Shown: positions 44,701 to 54,419 of the stretch, in pieces | How the letters are laid out: every line of letters begins with the position of its first letter | How positions within the stretch are numbered: the stretch's first letter is position 1 | NCBI GenBank assembly: GCA_033032175.1 | Contig: CM065325.1 | Coordinates: 6,352,930 to 6,416,929 of the forward strand | From: Saturnia japonica | Lineage: Eukaryota > Arthropoda > Insecta > Lepidoptera > Saturniidae | DNA length: 64,000 bases | Reading direction: 5' to 3' | The notes under the pieces: generated by a model | What the model was told of the DNA's origin: nothing | Seen by the model: only the letters and a program-made list of their open reading frames with translations | Databases searched by the model: none | Translations under genes and position numbers: made by a program

Positions 44701-47700
44701 AAATTTAATATGGTTGAAAACTTGACACACAGATTTTTTTATCGTATATAGGTTTCGAGTTACGGCTACAATTTCACCTGATCATAAAAGACGATGTGGC
44801 CCAAGATGGTAGCATGCTAAGGCTAGTGGAGGACTGGTTCTGTAATGCAGCTGTCGGAACACACCCATAAGTGTTTGAGGACAGTTATTCAATTTGAGGG
44901 TGGTTAGCTAGCCAGGCAGGCATTAGAAAATACCTTTTCACCATGCTCTGGTTTCGGTTTCATAACGTTTTTATCTTTCACCGAAAGCTCAGGCTCATTA
45001 CAAGGATTCGAACTCACGTCGATCGACACGGTGTCCATACACGCTACCACTGAGCCATTATTGCATCTGTATCAGTCTGTACAAAAACGTATATATGTAA
45101 ATATACAAAAAAATAAAAGTGTGCGTCTCGGGAAGCTGGACAGAAGTGATAACTTAAACTAATCAAAAAGAAAAAAAAAAGAAAAACCAAACGAAATAGA
45201 AAACGGGAAGCTGGCGAGGATTCGAAACTAGGACTCCGGCCATAGCAGTCACGCTTACGCCCGCTAGGTCGCGAGCGTGTTATTAGGATTAACTGAAACG
45301 TTACAAAGTGGTTTACCCTCCCATAAGAAGTTATCACTTCAAAAACCATTTCTAGAGAGTGGCACAGACAACTATAGACATATAAACTCAAAAGATGGGT
45401 TAACTAATACGGTTTCACTTCTATTTACTTTTTCCTATTATTGGAATAAATATTTATTTATTTTAAAAAAGTGCATGTTTCAATAGAGACAAAAATATGC
45501 TTAATTCATCATATATTTGCAAGTGTTAATGTTTCCATCAGATGTAATTAAATTATTTTTAAATCTTCCTCCATCTGTGCAATGTTGACATCGTTTTTAT
45601 AGTAATAAACTTGTACCTAACAAATATGCTACCGTTGTACAAGTTTTACATTACAAAAAAATTGCCGAGTGAAAACGAATTTATAACGTTCAATGTTCTT
45701 AAGAATTATTCACTTACCATCACAATAAATATTTTTAGATAGGTCAAATATTCTACAATACATTGAATTTTATTTTTATTTCAATGTTAAAATAATAATT
45801 TATATCATAATTTCAGTTGCCTCGCAAACGCGACATCGAAAAAAGATGTTAATTACACTCGTCCCATACAAGTGGTAGTGGTGTGCACTGGTGTTGATGA
45901 CAAAATATTAGACGACAAAATTCTAGGATATTGTATGATCGTCTCAGTGGTGTTTCTAGCGCTTACTGCATTCATATATACATCATTTAGTGAGCTCAGG
46001 TAAGTGATCGATAATAATGTTAAATCCTATTATTTTCTAAAGTAATGAAAACTTGTTTCTATTTTTCTCAACCGATTGAGTTGAAGTTTTGCATATACGT
46101 TTAGTTTGTATAGCAATGCATGGCTAAGTAAGTGACGTCATTCTAAATCCAATATGGCGGACTCCAAAAGATGTCGGACCAGATAATTCATATATACTCC
46201 CATGATACGGGTATCAAATAAAATGGTTTGCTGAGAAGAATACGAAAAATTTATTACTTATAAAATAAATTTTATAAAAACAAGCTTTTATTCAATTATG
46301 TTAAAATCTTGTACTTAACGCGAATTAAAAGATAGAAAGGGGAATAAACTTATTCACGTTACAAGCTTTTAAAATTATTAAAATATTGAATAAAAGTTTG
46401 ATTTAAAAAAGTTTTTTTTATTACCTAATATTTCTTATCGCATTATTTGTAAAAACTATCCAATAATTGAAAGACTAAATTTTACGACTACGATAAGAAA
46501 GAGTGCCTAAGTAACACGACTCCGTGATTATTTTAGACAACAATATAGTAGATACCTTGGTCTTTGTACATAATAAAAAAATAAGTTCACCAATTTGAGG
46601 ATATTGGCAAATAAATTAAATACAGTGAAGCTGATAAATAATTTATTTCAATACATCCATTCATCATCATTGAATTGAAACCGATACGCGGCATTGCGGA
46701 GCAATGAGCAGCTGGAATAACAAGCTGAATATGGAGTACAAAGAGTTGTTGTTATAATACCTATCGCAATATTTTTTCATAAAGATCCCTTGTTCCAGTT
46801 TGATATTATATAATAACCGATAACGTTAAAATGTTTAACAACTACGTTACAAAAAAGCTACGAAAAAATGGTTGGCAAAAGCTAATATACTGAATAACTA
46901 AATAAATTTGCTAAAATCTTGAAACAAGAATTCTTCTTTTATTTAATCTTGCCAGGGGTAAATTGAGATTTTTTGTCTGGACCTCTGGTTTGAAAAAGCC
47001 AATCAGAAAACGTGACGTCATTGTACAATATTTATATACACAGTTGAGTGTTATTCTAATCCCAACAAAATCATAAATGTGATATAACATTAATAAAATA
47101 AAAAAAACTAAAAACAAGCTTTTCAATATTTCTGTTGTACAAAAATGAAAATATTAATTTTATTCAAGGGCTGTGCGAAATGTTTTTTGTATAGGTGAGT
47201 AAGTTATAAGTACCAAATTTTCTGTTATATCAAATAATTTTATAAGCTTGGAATACTGCTTGGAAAGCAAGATATAAATAAAATAAAAAGCATACTTAAT
47301 CCAGTAACTTATCTGGTACATAAAACATTTTGGTAACATAACTATATTATTTCTTATATTATATTAATATTAATGAATTTAACTTCATTAAAACTAACCA
47401 AAATACATGGAAAGCAAGAAATAGTTCCTTGAAAATTATATAGAAGCTGATGAAATGTCTAAGTTTCAACTGAATTCTAGTAATAAATAAATAGTAATAA
47501 ATACTTTTAACCTTACTTTTATTTATTAAAAGATGACGTCACGCACGATCACATAAAGTAACATACTTTTTGTTTCAATAAAAAAAATATGTAACAAGGG
47601 TTTGATAATGAAAAAATATTCATTTACGGGTATTATTTACAACATATAAAGTGTTTCATACAATTTTCAAAAGTAATCTACTTCCGGTAATTAGTTCCAA

Positions 47701-50700
47701 TTATTTCAATAATTACTCAGAAATCGAAATCGCGATGTAAGCTCATATTTAGTATGGAATAAAAATTGCAAATCAATTACTCATTCACGTGCTAATGAAT
47801 AATACATTAATACAATATGTTTTCTTTCTCCAGAGATCTCCAGGGAAAAAGTATAATTAACTTTTGCTGTAGCTTGGCTATTGGTCTCGCAATACTAGTC
47901 TATATGAAGCTCGCTACTTACTCTGACATGAACTTCTGTGCTGCAAGAGGTAACAAAATATTGTTTACACAAAATAGATATTCTTCGGATCATTTGTGTT
48001 TATTATCGTATCGTAAATTTATTAATCGTATTATTTTCGTCATACATTATTATGATATTATGGTAATCGATAAAAAATAATAGGTCCTTACATATGAAAT
48101 TAGCGTTATCTAAGGAACAAGTAAATCGAAAAAATATTATGAAATTATAAATTTAATCAATCGAAGTACCTATGTACCATTATTATCTATGCACATTCGC
48201 CATTTTATAGATAATCCATTGATTCCATTGCTGAAGAAATTGTTGGAGCTAGAATCAATAAAATCTTTGAAGGCGGTTTGGACAGCCTCATCGGAATTGA
48301 ATTTTTTTCCTTACAGGAAATTGTCCAAATTCCGTAACAAGTGGTAATTTGATGAAGCAAGGTCCGGGGAGTATGGTGGGTGTCGGAAACATTCCAATCG
48401 CAGTTATTCTAATTTAATGAAAGTCTGTCGTGAAGTATGCGGAAAGAGCGTTGTCCTGAAGCAGTAGTGACCAGTAAATTGACCAGTCTCGGTTGTTTAA
48501 CGACTAGCTTTTCCATCATAGTTTGCAATTGTTGACAATACAGATCTGCCGTTATCGTTTGGCCAGATCTTAGGAACCTGTAGTGTATGACACCAGCAAG
48601 GAAAAAAGGATCCATTTTTCGCCACAAGTAACAATACGATTCAAAATTCCCTCGTTATTGTGAAAATTGAGTAATGTAACGCAGCACTCAATGGTTGTTT
48701 GTTGGTGTTCTTCAGTCAATTCATGCGATACCAATTTCTCGGGCTTTTTCACTTGTCCAATGTTTCAATTGAATTAAAATTGTTTTATCACTCACTCCGA
48801 AGCCTGCCGCTAACTCTGATGTGGCTTGCGAATGATCTGCTTCAACGATCACCTTTGATTCTTCATTTTCAACTAGGGTCTCCGGCCGTCCACGGGGTTT
48901 GTTTCGTTGGTCAAAATTTCCACAACCAAAACATACCGTGCTTTTTTTACAGTAGCTTCTCCATACACATCATTAATCCTTCAAACCGTTTCTGTAGCGC
49001 TGAAGCCACGGTGGAACTCATATTCGTAAATAAAGCGATATTTAAAGTTTTCCATTTTGTAAATAAAACGATGTTAAAGAAAAATCAAATAGTGCGAAAA
49101 CAAATGAATCACTAAATTCGAAAAACAAATACACAAGCCTAAATTTGAATTTGAAATTCCTAACCAAACGCCAGATATTTCACCACCACCAGTTCAACAA
49201 AACGCCAATTTCATATGTAAGGATTTAACATTATCAGTTTTAACCATTAGGATAAATCAACTTATTCCTAGGGATTTTTAAATTTAGATTAACTATGTGT
49301 TATATTTTATAAGAATTGAACGTTTACCTAAATTAATTACGGTTAAAAATGCCCACAAATAGTCTTCAGATTTTTGCGCATTATGTCGCGTTTAGTAGAG
49401 GGTAGAATTGAGAGCTGCGCGTTCATTATGTGACGAAAGTGCGACATGATGAATTTAACCCATCAATTTAAATAAATAATAATAAATATGGTTAATTAAA
49501 CATTTTTTTATTCATAAATACAACTTGATCATAACGTTAAACGCGGAATTTAAAATTATGAAGTTATTTACGCTACAGAAGTATAACTTCATACGTACGT
49601 ACACACAATTTTAAAATTTATGTAACATTGTAAATTTATAATATGTTACATAACATTTTATGTAACAAATCGTAATAAATATTTTTTTTATAATACACAA
49701 ATCACACTGATTATATTTTTGGTTTTCAGGATTTTTCGCGTACTTTTTTATAATGGCATGTTTCTTTTGGGCTAATGCAATATCAATACAAATTCTTGTA
49801 AGCACAAGGTTAGTTCTATTAATTATGTTTGTTATCTAATAATAAATGCATTAATATGTTTTATATTTACACATTATAGTACATACAACAAATTAACTAA
49901 TTTTAGGAAACCGATTATAATTACCGATTATGGATGGAGAGATTTCATGTGGTATGCAGTTTATGCGTGGGGTTGCCCGATTATTCTAACGATATGTGTG
50001 GTCGTATCCAACTACCATCCTGGTGAACATAAAAAGCCTGGTATTGGATTAAATCACTGCTGGTTTTTTGGTAAGTTCATATTTATTCACATTCATACAC
50101 ATTCACAAATACCTCAATAGAAGAAACTCAGAGGATATGATATTTAAAAAAAAAAATGTACGAGTAGACAGCATCTGAATATCATCCGTCCCAAAATATA
50201 CCTACACGAGTAAGTATAATAAACCTCGTCCTAATCGTTGTGGTGATTACAAGCAGGTCGCTTTAAAAACGAAATGCTAATTGCCCTACTAGGTATCCCA
50301 ATTGTGCAATGAACGTAAAACCAAAAAGTACATATTCACACTTTTACTGAACGGTAATATAATTCACAGAATCAAAACACGTTGTGGTCGAATAGTTAAG
50401 ATCAGTTGAATAACGATCGATATTAGCTTGTTCGAACCTTAGTATGTACAATTTCCAGTATTTGAGTAAATCTACATTGAAATTTAATTTGTAACACTAT
50501 TTAGTACATTAATTTACAATATCTCATATAGTTTATTTAGCGTAAGCCATTTAAGCCCCCGAATTGATTCATCATGACCATTTTTTTTTTAATTTATAAG
50601 TAAGTAACTTCCTATAAAATCAGCTATCTACCAGTGAAAGTCTCGTCAAAATCGATTAAACCGTTTCGGTGATTACCCGGAACAAACAGACAGACAGACA

Positions 50701-53700
50701 AACATTTTAAAAATGGGTGTTTTGTTGTAGGTATCTTATACACTTTCATATGCATTTAGTAAAAAGCTGTTATTTTGACATTACAAACAGACACTTCAAT
50801 TTTATTAATTGTATGTATAGAAGTATAAAAGTTATTCATTTCAATTAACTCTGCGAAATGTAGTTTATTATTTATTATTCATACACGAAAAATGGATTAG
50901 ATAGAGGGATTGGATGGATTAAATATGATGCAAATAATTCAACGATGTCATGAATATTAAAATGTAGTAATATTATTGTTTGAAATTTAAAGTGAATTAA
51001 TTTACATAGGTACTGCTAAGAAAAATGTATTAAAAATGGAAAGCTATGGATTCTGCTGTACTATATAAATTAGAAATTATCCCATATCTGTCCGTACCTA
51101 TACTCTAAATTACACAGAATCGTATACGATGGTATTTTTTCTATAGAAAAAAAAATTAATATTTTTTTATGTTATATTTTAGGTATTAAGGAGCAATGGT
51201 ATTACATGTTCAGCATTATGTCAATACTGCTAGCAATTAATATTGTCATTTTTATCTATACGTCTTCCATTATTTGGCGTCATAAGTTTTCATCTCGGCA
51301 CCTGAAGGCGATAAGATATAAGTAAGTAATATGTGAATAATGGTTTTTGTATATGATTGTCTGATTCACGAGGAATATTATAGGATTATATTAGACTACA
51401 ACTCTCAGCTAGCCTTAAATATTGATTTTTGTTAAGTCGGAAACGGAAGTGTTCCCGAACTGAAAGACACTTTGTGACAAAAAATGTTGAATATTAAAAA
51501 GTGATTTATGAGAATTATTTTTAGGCATGGCATATTAAATTTTACAAACAAAAGTTACATCATCATAAAGACAATTTTATGGAGATTAACTATGATCTTT
51601 ATAGCGTATTATTTGGATACATAGTTTAGAAGATAATGGAAAATTAAAATAATTTGTACTTGCAGTAAGTGAGAACAATATTTGATAGGCTGCACGGGTG
51701 CGTTGGCGGCGCGTCCCGTTGTTTGTCGGATAAAATTAACACGGGTGAAACCGTGGGGCACACCTAGCAACTATGTATAACCAAACTCAAGAAGACCCCA
51801 GTCTTGAAACTAGTCATAATAGGTCCCGAGGACCGAGTTGAAAGTCCTTGTGTGCACTCAGTACGTTTTACCAAAGAACCCCTAAGTATCGAACCGAAAC
51901 CGAAGGGCAAGCACTTTTATTTTGCGGCAGAAATAGGTATAGCGGTGGTGTTCCCACAGGCGAACCTGAACCGGTCATCATCATTTCACTTAAGCGTCAG
52001 TGCATGGTGTTTTAGTATCGGACGGTTTGTTTCCAAATTATGTTATACTCCGTGGTATATAGACGTTGGTACGACGACAGCTACTGTCTAAACATCTCTA
52101 AGAGAATAAACCTTTGAACAGTAAACGCTTGTGCGCCTGCCTGGGACTGTGCATTAATTATCATAAAGACATACATCCATTTTATTGAGCTAGTATAAAA
52201 ATTCTCATAACTTGGGGTGCCAAAACCAACATAAGTATTCCGACACAACTTAAACAAGACAGTTGTTATCAAAAAGAGAAACTAACTTCAATGATTTTGA
52301 GGAGTTCCCTGCTGTATCTTCGAAGTCGAAGGTCCAGTACCGATGAAATTAAAATGAGACCGCTCTTGAGGTATCCACTATCTAACATAATAAGAATCAT
52401 CCAAATCGGTTCCCAAACAATGAAGTTACAGCTGAACATCCATAAAAAAATACATTCGAATTTTACAATAGCTATTTACATCCCACTAATATTGTTGAGA
52501 ATTCATGTACCGTATCAATTGAGGAGTGACATGTATTTCCCGTGTAAAATTTTCATCAAAATCGATTGTTCTATTTTACGATTTATAGCGATTCTTAAAG
52601 CCTATCAATTATGGTTTGATGTAAACTTCCCGTCTACAAAATTTGATCAAAATCGGTTTAGAATTGATGAAAATAACTGTTTTTCTGTATTTGTAGAAGT
52701 AAAATTGACATTTCTTCTTATAGCCCATAAATTATGTAATTACAGATACTTCCCGTATACAAAATGTTATCAAAATTTGTTACGAATTAATGAAATTTTA
52801 ATGTTTTTTTTAACGATTCCCAAAAGTGTTATAGAAAAATCTCATAGCTGCATCATCCATGGAATGACTTATACTTCCTGTATACAAGATTTCATCAAAA
52901 TCGGTCAAGAATTAATGAAGATATTTTTTTTTTTTAATTATTTTATTTTTCGATTTCTAAAAGTAATTTCTTAATCAATTGACCAATGACTTAAGCATCT
53001 CGTGTACAAGTACAAGTAAAGAACCTTTCAAAATTTCAATTATTATGTTACAGTTATTTAAAATATTTTCGTTTTGTTTACTTTCCAGATTTGCGATGAC
53101 AATACGGTTAATAATATTAATGGGCTTACCATGGGTATTCGAAATGATAAGTTCCTTATCAGATAAGCATATTATTTGGTACGTATTTCTCTACCATAAT
53201 ATTTACAATATTCTTAACTATCCTTAATCGAAATATAGTGTGTATATGCGTAAAAACCGAGAATACGTTGACAAGTCGAAAATGCATACTTTTCAAGGCG
53301 GCTATATTAAAGTTTACATTTGAATGGTAATTCCTACTTAAGCCTGTCATCGACTTACTCATTTATTCGCCATATAAATTAGGCAAACCAAGTGCCAATT
53401 TTGAATAAATAGAAAATTTACTATTTCGAATTGTCAACGTTTTCGCACCTTGTACGGAATCATATTGAAAATAAAAACTGCTACTAAAACATACTCATTG
53501 AAAAATTTGCTGAACAAAAAACCGGAAATAATATTGTTAAAAACTATTAACTAGTGTTTAAGGCAAGACGCGACAATAATCATGACCTTGTTACCGATTT
53601 GAGCATATAAAAGCAAAGAAAACAGAAAAAAAAATCGTTGAGTTAAAAATTGCAACCGATATAGTGATCGTTCGCACACAATATAAAATTACAAGAAATT

Positions 53701-54399
53701 CTTATATTATCTTTTTATATCATAAGAAATTACTATAGCAAATTTGCAGCGTAAACACTAACTTGGAAATCGCTAAAATTGTCATAACATCGCTAATAGT
53801 ACACCTACAGCTATTTTAAATTGATGATGCAAAATAGTAAATAATGCTAATCTCGTGATACGTCTTTAAATATTATTTCCGAATTATTACAATTTATAAT
53901 TCTACGTATTGGCAATAAAATCACTCCTTAATGAACAATAAAGCTAATGCTGGAATATCTTTAGTGTTTAAAGTATCATTATTTTTTCTAAATACCTACA
54001 TGTTATTAAAATTGACACAGTTATGTTCGATTCCACGTGTTCTTAATCAATTTTTTTGAATTGAATTACGGCTCATTTATCTTCTGTCCGATCTTGTAAC
54101 ACTGATATTCGTTTTCACAATTTTCCTCTAGGCTCTATAGCACATCGAAAAATATATTTCTTTACATCTAAAAATTTGATTCTTAATTTCAGGTCGATAC
54201 TGGACATATTCAATACATTACAAGGCCTGCTTATATTTTTCTGTTGGTTGTGTTCCGCAAGAGAGTAGTCAAATCTATGCACAAAAGAGGCTGGCTAGAC
54301 TGCATATCGGGATTGGTGGAAAGATACTTAGCAGTGGCAGACGACGACGAAGACAACGTCATACAGCATACTGACGTACCAATGATGGAAAAATTGTAA
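41492..54399 (+). CDS. Methuselah-like secretin-type GPCR, frameshift in last exon
   Basis: Eight exons: 41492-41754, 45817-45999, 47834-47949, 49730-49808, 49907-50070, 51183-51321, 53089-53178, 54193-54268 as sequenced. All have GT/AG borders and consistent phases. The protein starts MKFKSKNVFILMVLSLSSAN (signal peptide), then a short Cys-containing ectodomain (HQCCPAGQFFSKRYSSCLDP), then seven hydrophobic segments. The WRDFMWYAVYAWGCP, NHCWFFG, IKEQWYYMFS, LPWVFEMISS and FNTLQGLLIF blocks are typical of insect Methuselah-like receptors. These are plasma-membrane receptors linked to stress and lifespan phenotypes in Drosophila; ligands are mostly unknown. The frame hits TAG at 54266. One base more in the T5 run at 54236-54240 would open 52 further codons, a basic cytoplasmic tail ending at 54399, followed by AATAAA at 54408. 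The ectodomain is shorter than usual, so an undetected exon in the 4-kb first intron is possible. Confidence 0.9.
41790..42022 (+). repeat. tRNA-derived SINE, type 1, diverged
   Basis: It has a GAGCTCGAATATTCG B-box-like head and CTCGCTTGGCTAGTTACCAC as in the other type 1 copies. It lies in receptor intron 1. Confidence 0.5.
42165..42600 (+). repeat. Array of the ~120-bp repeat with a family-B-like head
   Basis: It starts CTAGCGATGCCTCCGCGGCT. Three units then carry (C/T)TTCCCGTCTACAAAATTTGA-like and AATCGGTCAAGACTTAACGA blocks at about 42309, 42427 and 42555. The same unit forms the array at 52.5 kb. Confidence 0.6.
43470..43622 (+). repeat. tRNA-derived SINE, type 1, body only
   Basis: CCCGCCTGGCTAGCTACCAC, CCTCAAGTTCAAAATCTGTC and a CATCTTGGCTTGACATC tail. 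The tRNA-like head is missing. Confidence 0.5.
43863..44105 (-). CDS. Unassigned open segment, possible exon
   Basis: The frame opens directly after a TTATTTAG acceptor-like site at 44106 and reads VSLQPMGATYSGAQGRIKVA then TKQWTSRIIWNINCEHPSWK and KVFYECYFCL, followed by a GTAAGC donor-like site near 43950. Composition (Trp, Cys, Lys rich, few AT-biased codons) looks more like protein than intronic DNA. I cannot name a family and no adjoining exon was found on this strand. It may be a transposon fragment. Confidence 0.25.
   Translation of the reverse strand, partial: VSLQPMGATYSGAQGRIKVATKQWTSRIIWNINCEHPSWKKVFYECYFCLCKHGCFFLFQENVKPYCGGICYVVTIGLEQ
44795..45066 (-). repeat. tRNA-derived SINE, type 1, best-preserved head
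   Basis: The minus strand reads TAATGGCTCAGTGGTAGCGT (A box) and GAGTTCGAATCCTTGTAATG (B box) at tRNA spacing. The body runs to CCATCTTGGGCCACATC. Length is about 270 bp. Confidence 0.75.
45175..45285 (-). repeat. tRNA-like SINE head
   Basis: The minus strand has GACCTAGCGGGCGTAAGCG (A box) and AGTTTCGAATCCTCGCC (B box). An A-rich run (45168-45190) adjoins its 3' side. It lacks the length and end of a true tRNA. Confidence 0.5.
45817..45999 (+). CDS. Mth-like exon 2: end of ectodomain and TM1
   Basis: Reads FCLANATSKKDVNYTRPIQV (an N-glycosylation sequon NAT, another NYT), VVVCTGVDD, then TM1 YCMIVSVVFLALTAFIYTSF and SELR. It is split from the next exon in an Arg codon (AG|GTAAGT). Confidence 0.9.
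46010..47820. other. No gene recognised
   Basis: Second intron of the Methuselah-like gene, AT-rich. No exon or clear repeat seen. Confidence 0.45.
47834..47949 (+). CDS. Mth-like exon 3: TM2
   Basis: Reads DLQGKSIINFCCSLAIGLAI then LVYMKLATYSDMNFCAA. The DLxGKSI start after TM1 and the Cys before TM3 (disulfide partner of extracellular loop 2) fit the family. Confidence 0.9.
48083..49225 (-). mobile_element. Mariner transposon with recognisable terminal inverted repeats
   Basis: Left end TCCTTACATATGAAATTAGC and right end (inverted) TCCTTACATATGAAATTGGC, both bordered by TA. The minus strand carries transposase pieces: RPETLVENEESKVIVEADHS, SELAAGFGVSDKTILI, VTCGEKWILF, SGQTITADLYCQQLQTMMEK, LVVKQPRLVNLL and KKFNSDEAVQTAFKDFIDS. 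Frames are shifted, the first catalytic Asp reads Gly (TCGEKW for TCDEKW), and part of the catalytic domain is deleted. It sits in receptor intron 3. Confidence 0.88.
49730..49808 (+). CDS. Mth-like exon 4: TM3
   Basis: The exon is 79 bp, GFFAYFFIMACFFWANAISI then QILVSTR. Acceptor TTTTCAG|GA, donor AG|GTTAGT. Confidence 0.9.
49907..50070 (+). CDS. Mth-like exon 5: TM4 and second extracellular loop
   Basis: Reads KPIIITDYGWRDFMWYAVYA, WGCPIILTICVVVSNYHPGE, KPGIGLNHCWFF. The GxxxCWF motif is the conserved second-loop Cys block of Methuselah-like receptors. The donor is G|GTAAGT. Confidence 0.92.
50505..50812 (+). repeat. Family A repeat, 5'-truncated (copy A6)
   Basis: It contains AAGCCATTTAAGCCCCCGAA, CAGCTATCTACCAGTGAAAG and tail CACTTCAATTTTATTAATTG. 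It lies in receptor intron 5, sense orientation. Confidence 0.65.
51183..51321 (+). CDS. Mth-like exon 6: TM5
   Basis: Reads GIKEQWYYMFSIMSILLAIN, IVIFIYTSSIIWRHKFSSRH, LKAIRYK: TM5 followed by a basic third intracellular loop. The donor is AA|GTAAGT. Confidence 0.9.
52266..52460 (+). repeat. Family C repeat
   Basis: ATGATTTTGAGGAGTTCCCT, AGGTCCAGTACCGATG and CTTGAGGTATCCACTAT, matching 62505-62760. It leads into the ~120-bp array. Confidence 0.55.
52460..53020 (+). repeat. Degenerate tandem array of a ~120-bp unit
   Basis: The block ATCAAAATCGGT, with TTCCCGT(C/A)TACAAAATTTGA before and GAATTGATGAAAATA after, recurs at about 52556, 52647, 52770 and 52895 (spacing 91-125). A 227-codon frame spans 52291-52974, but its residues repeat with the array and show no domain, so I treat it as non-coding. 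Confidence 0.65.
53089..53178 (+). CDS. Mth-like exon 7: TM6
   Basis: The exon is 90 bp, FAMTIRLIILMGLPWVFEMI then SSLSDKHII and a split Trp (TG|GTACGT). GLPWVFE is the TM6 signature of the family. Confidence 0.92.
53230..54190. other. No gene recognised
   Basis: Last intron of the Methuselah-like gene. AT-rich; no repeat identified. Confidence 0.45.
54193..54399 (+). CDS. Mth-like exon 8: TM7 and shifted C-terminal tail
   Basis: Frame 1 reads SILDIFNTLQGLLIFFCWLC and stops at 54266. From 54241 another frame stays open for 52 codons to TAA 54397-54399 and reads like the natural continuation: LLVVFRKRVVKSMHKRGWLD, then an acidic stretch (ADDDEDN). Family members normally have a hydrophobic-then-basic sequence exactly here, so a base appears to be missing in the T5 run at 54236-54240. 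Sequencing error, an allele or a true truncation cannot be separated from one sequence. Confidence 0.85.
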   Translation, partial: VDTGHIQYITRPAYIFLLVVFRKRVVKSMHKRGWLDCISGLVERYLAVADDDEDNVIQHTDVPMMEKL

Positions 54400-54407
54400 A
54401 TGTAAAA

Positions 54408-54413
54408 AATAAA
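54408..54413 (+). terminator. Polyadenylation signal of the Mth-like gene
   Basis: AATAAA lies 8 bases after the shifted-frame stop and 140 bases after the in-frame stop. This placement supports 54399 as the original end of the coding region. Confidence 0.5.
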
Positions 54414-54419
54414 CCTTTG

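Noticed and set aside
44990..45066. Possible tRNA gene on the minus strand
   Set aside because: A and B boxes are good, but the downstream body is shared with SINE copies at 5.4, 41.8 and 43.5 kb.
45044..45391. 115-codon minus-strand ORF
   Set aside because: It covers two SINE heads and the A-rich run between them.
51804..52091. 95-codon plus-strand ORF in the last part of the receptor intron
   Set aside because: No splice context or family resemblance; its upstream part (GTGCGTTGGCGGC) recurs at 44.65 kb, so it is probably repeat-derived.
52291..52974. Second-longest ORF in the window, 227 codons, hydrophobic segments
   Set aside because: It overlaps a degenerate tandem repeat; residues recur with the array and composition is A/T-driven, with no domain.
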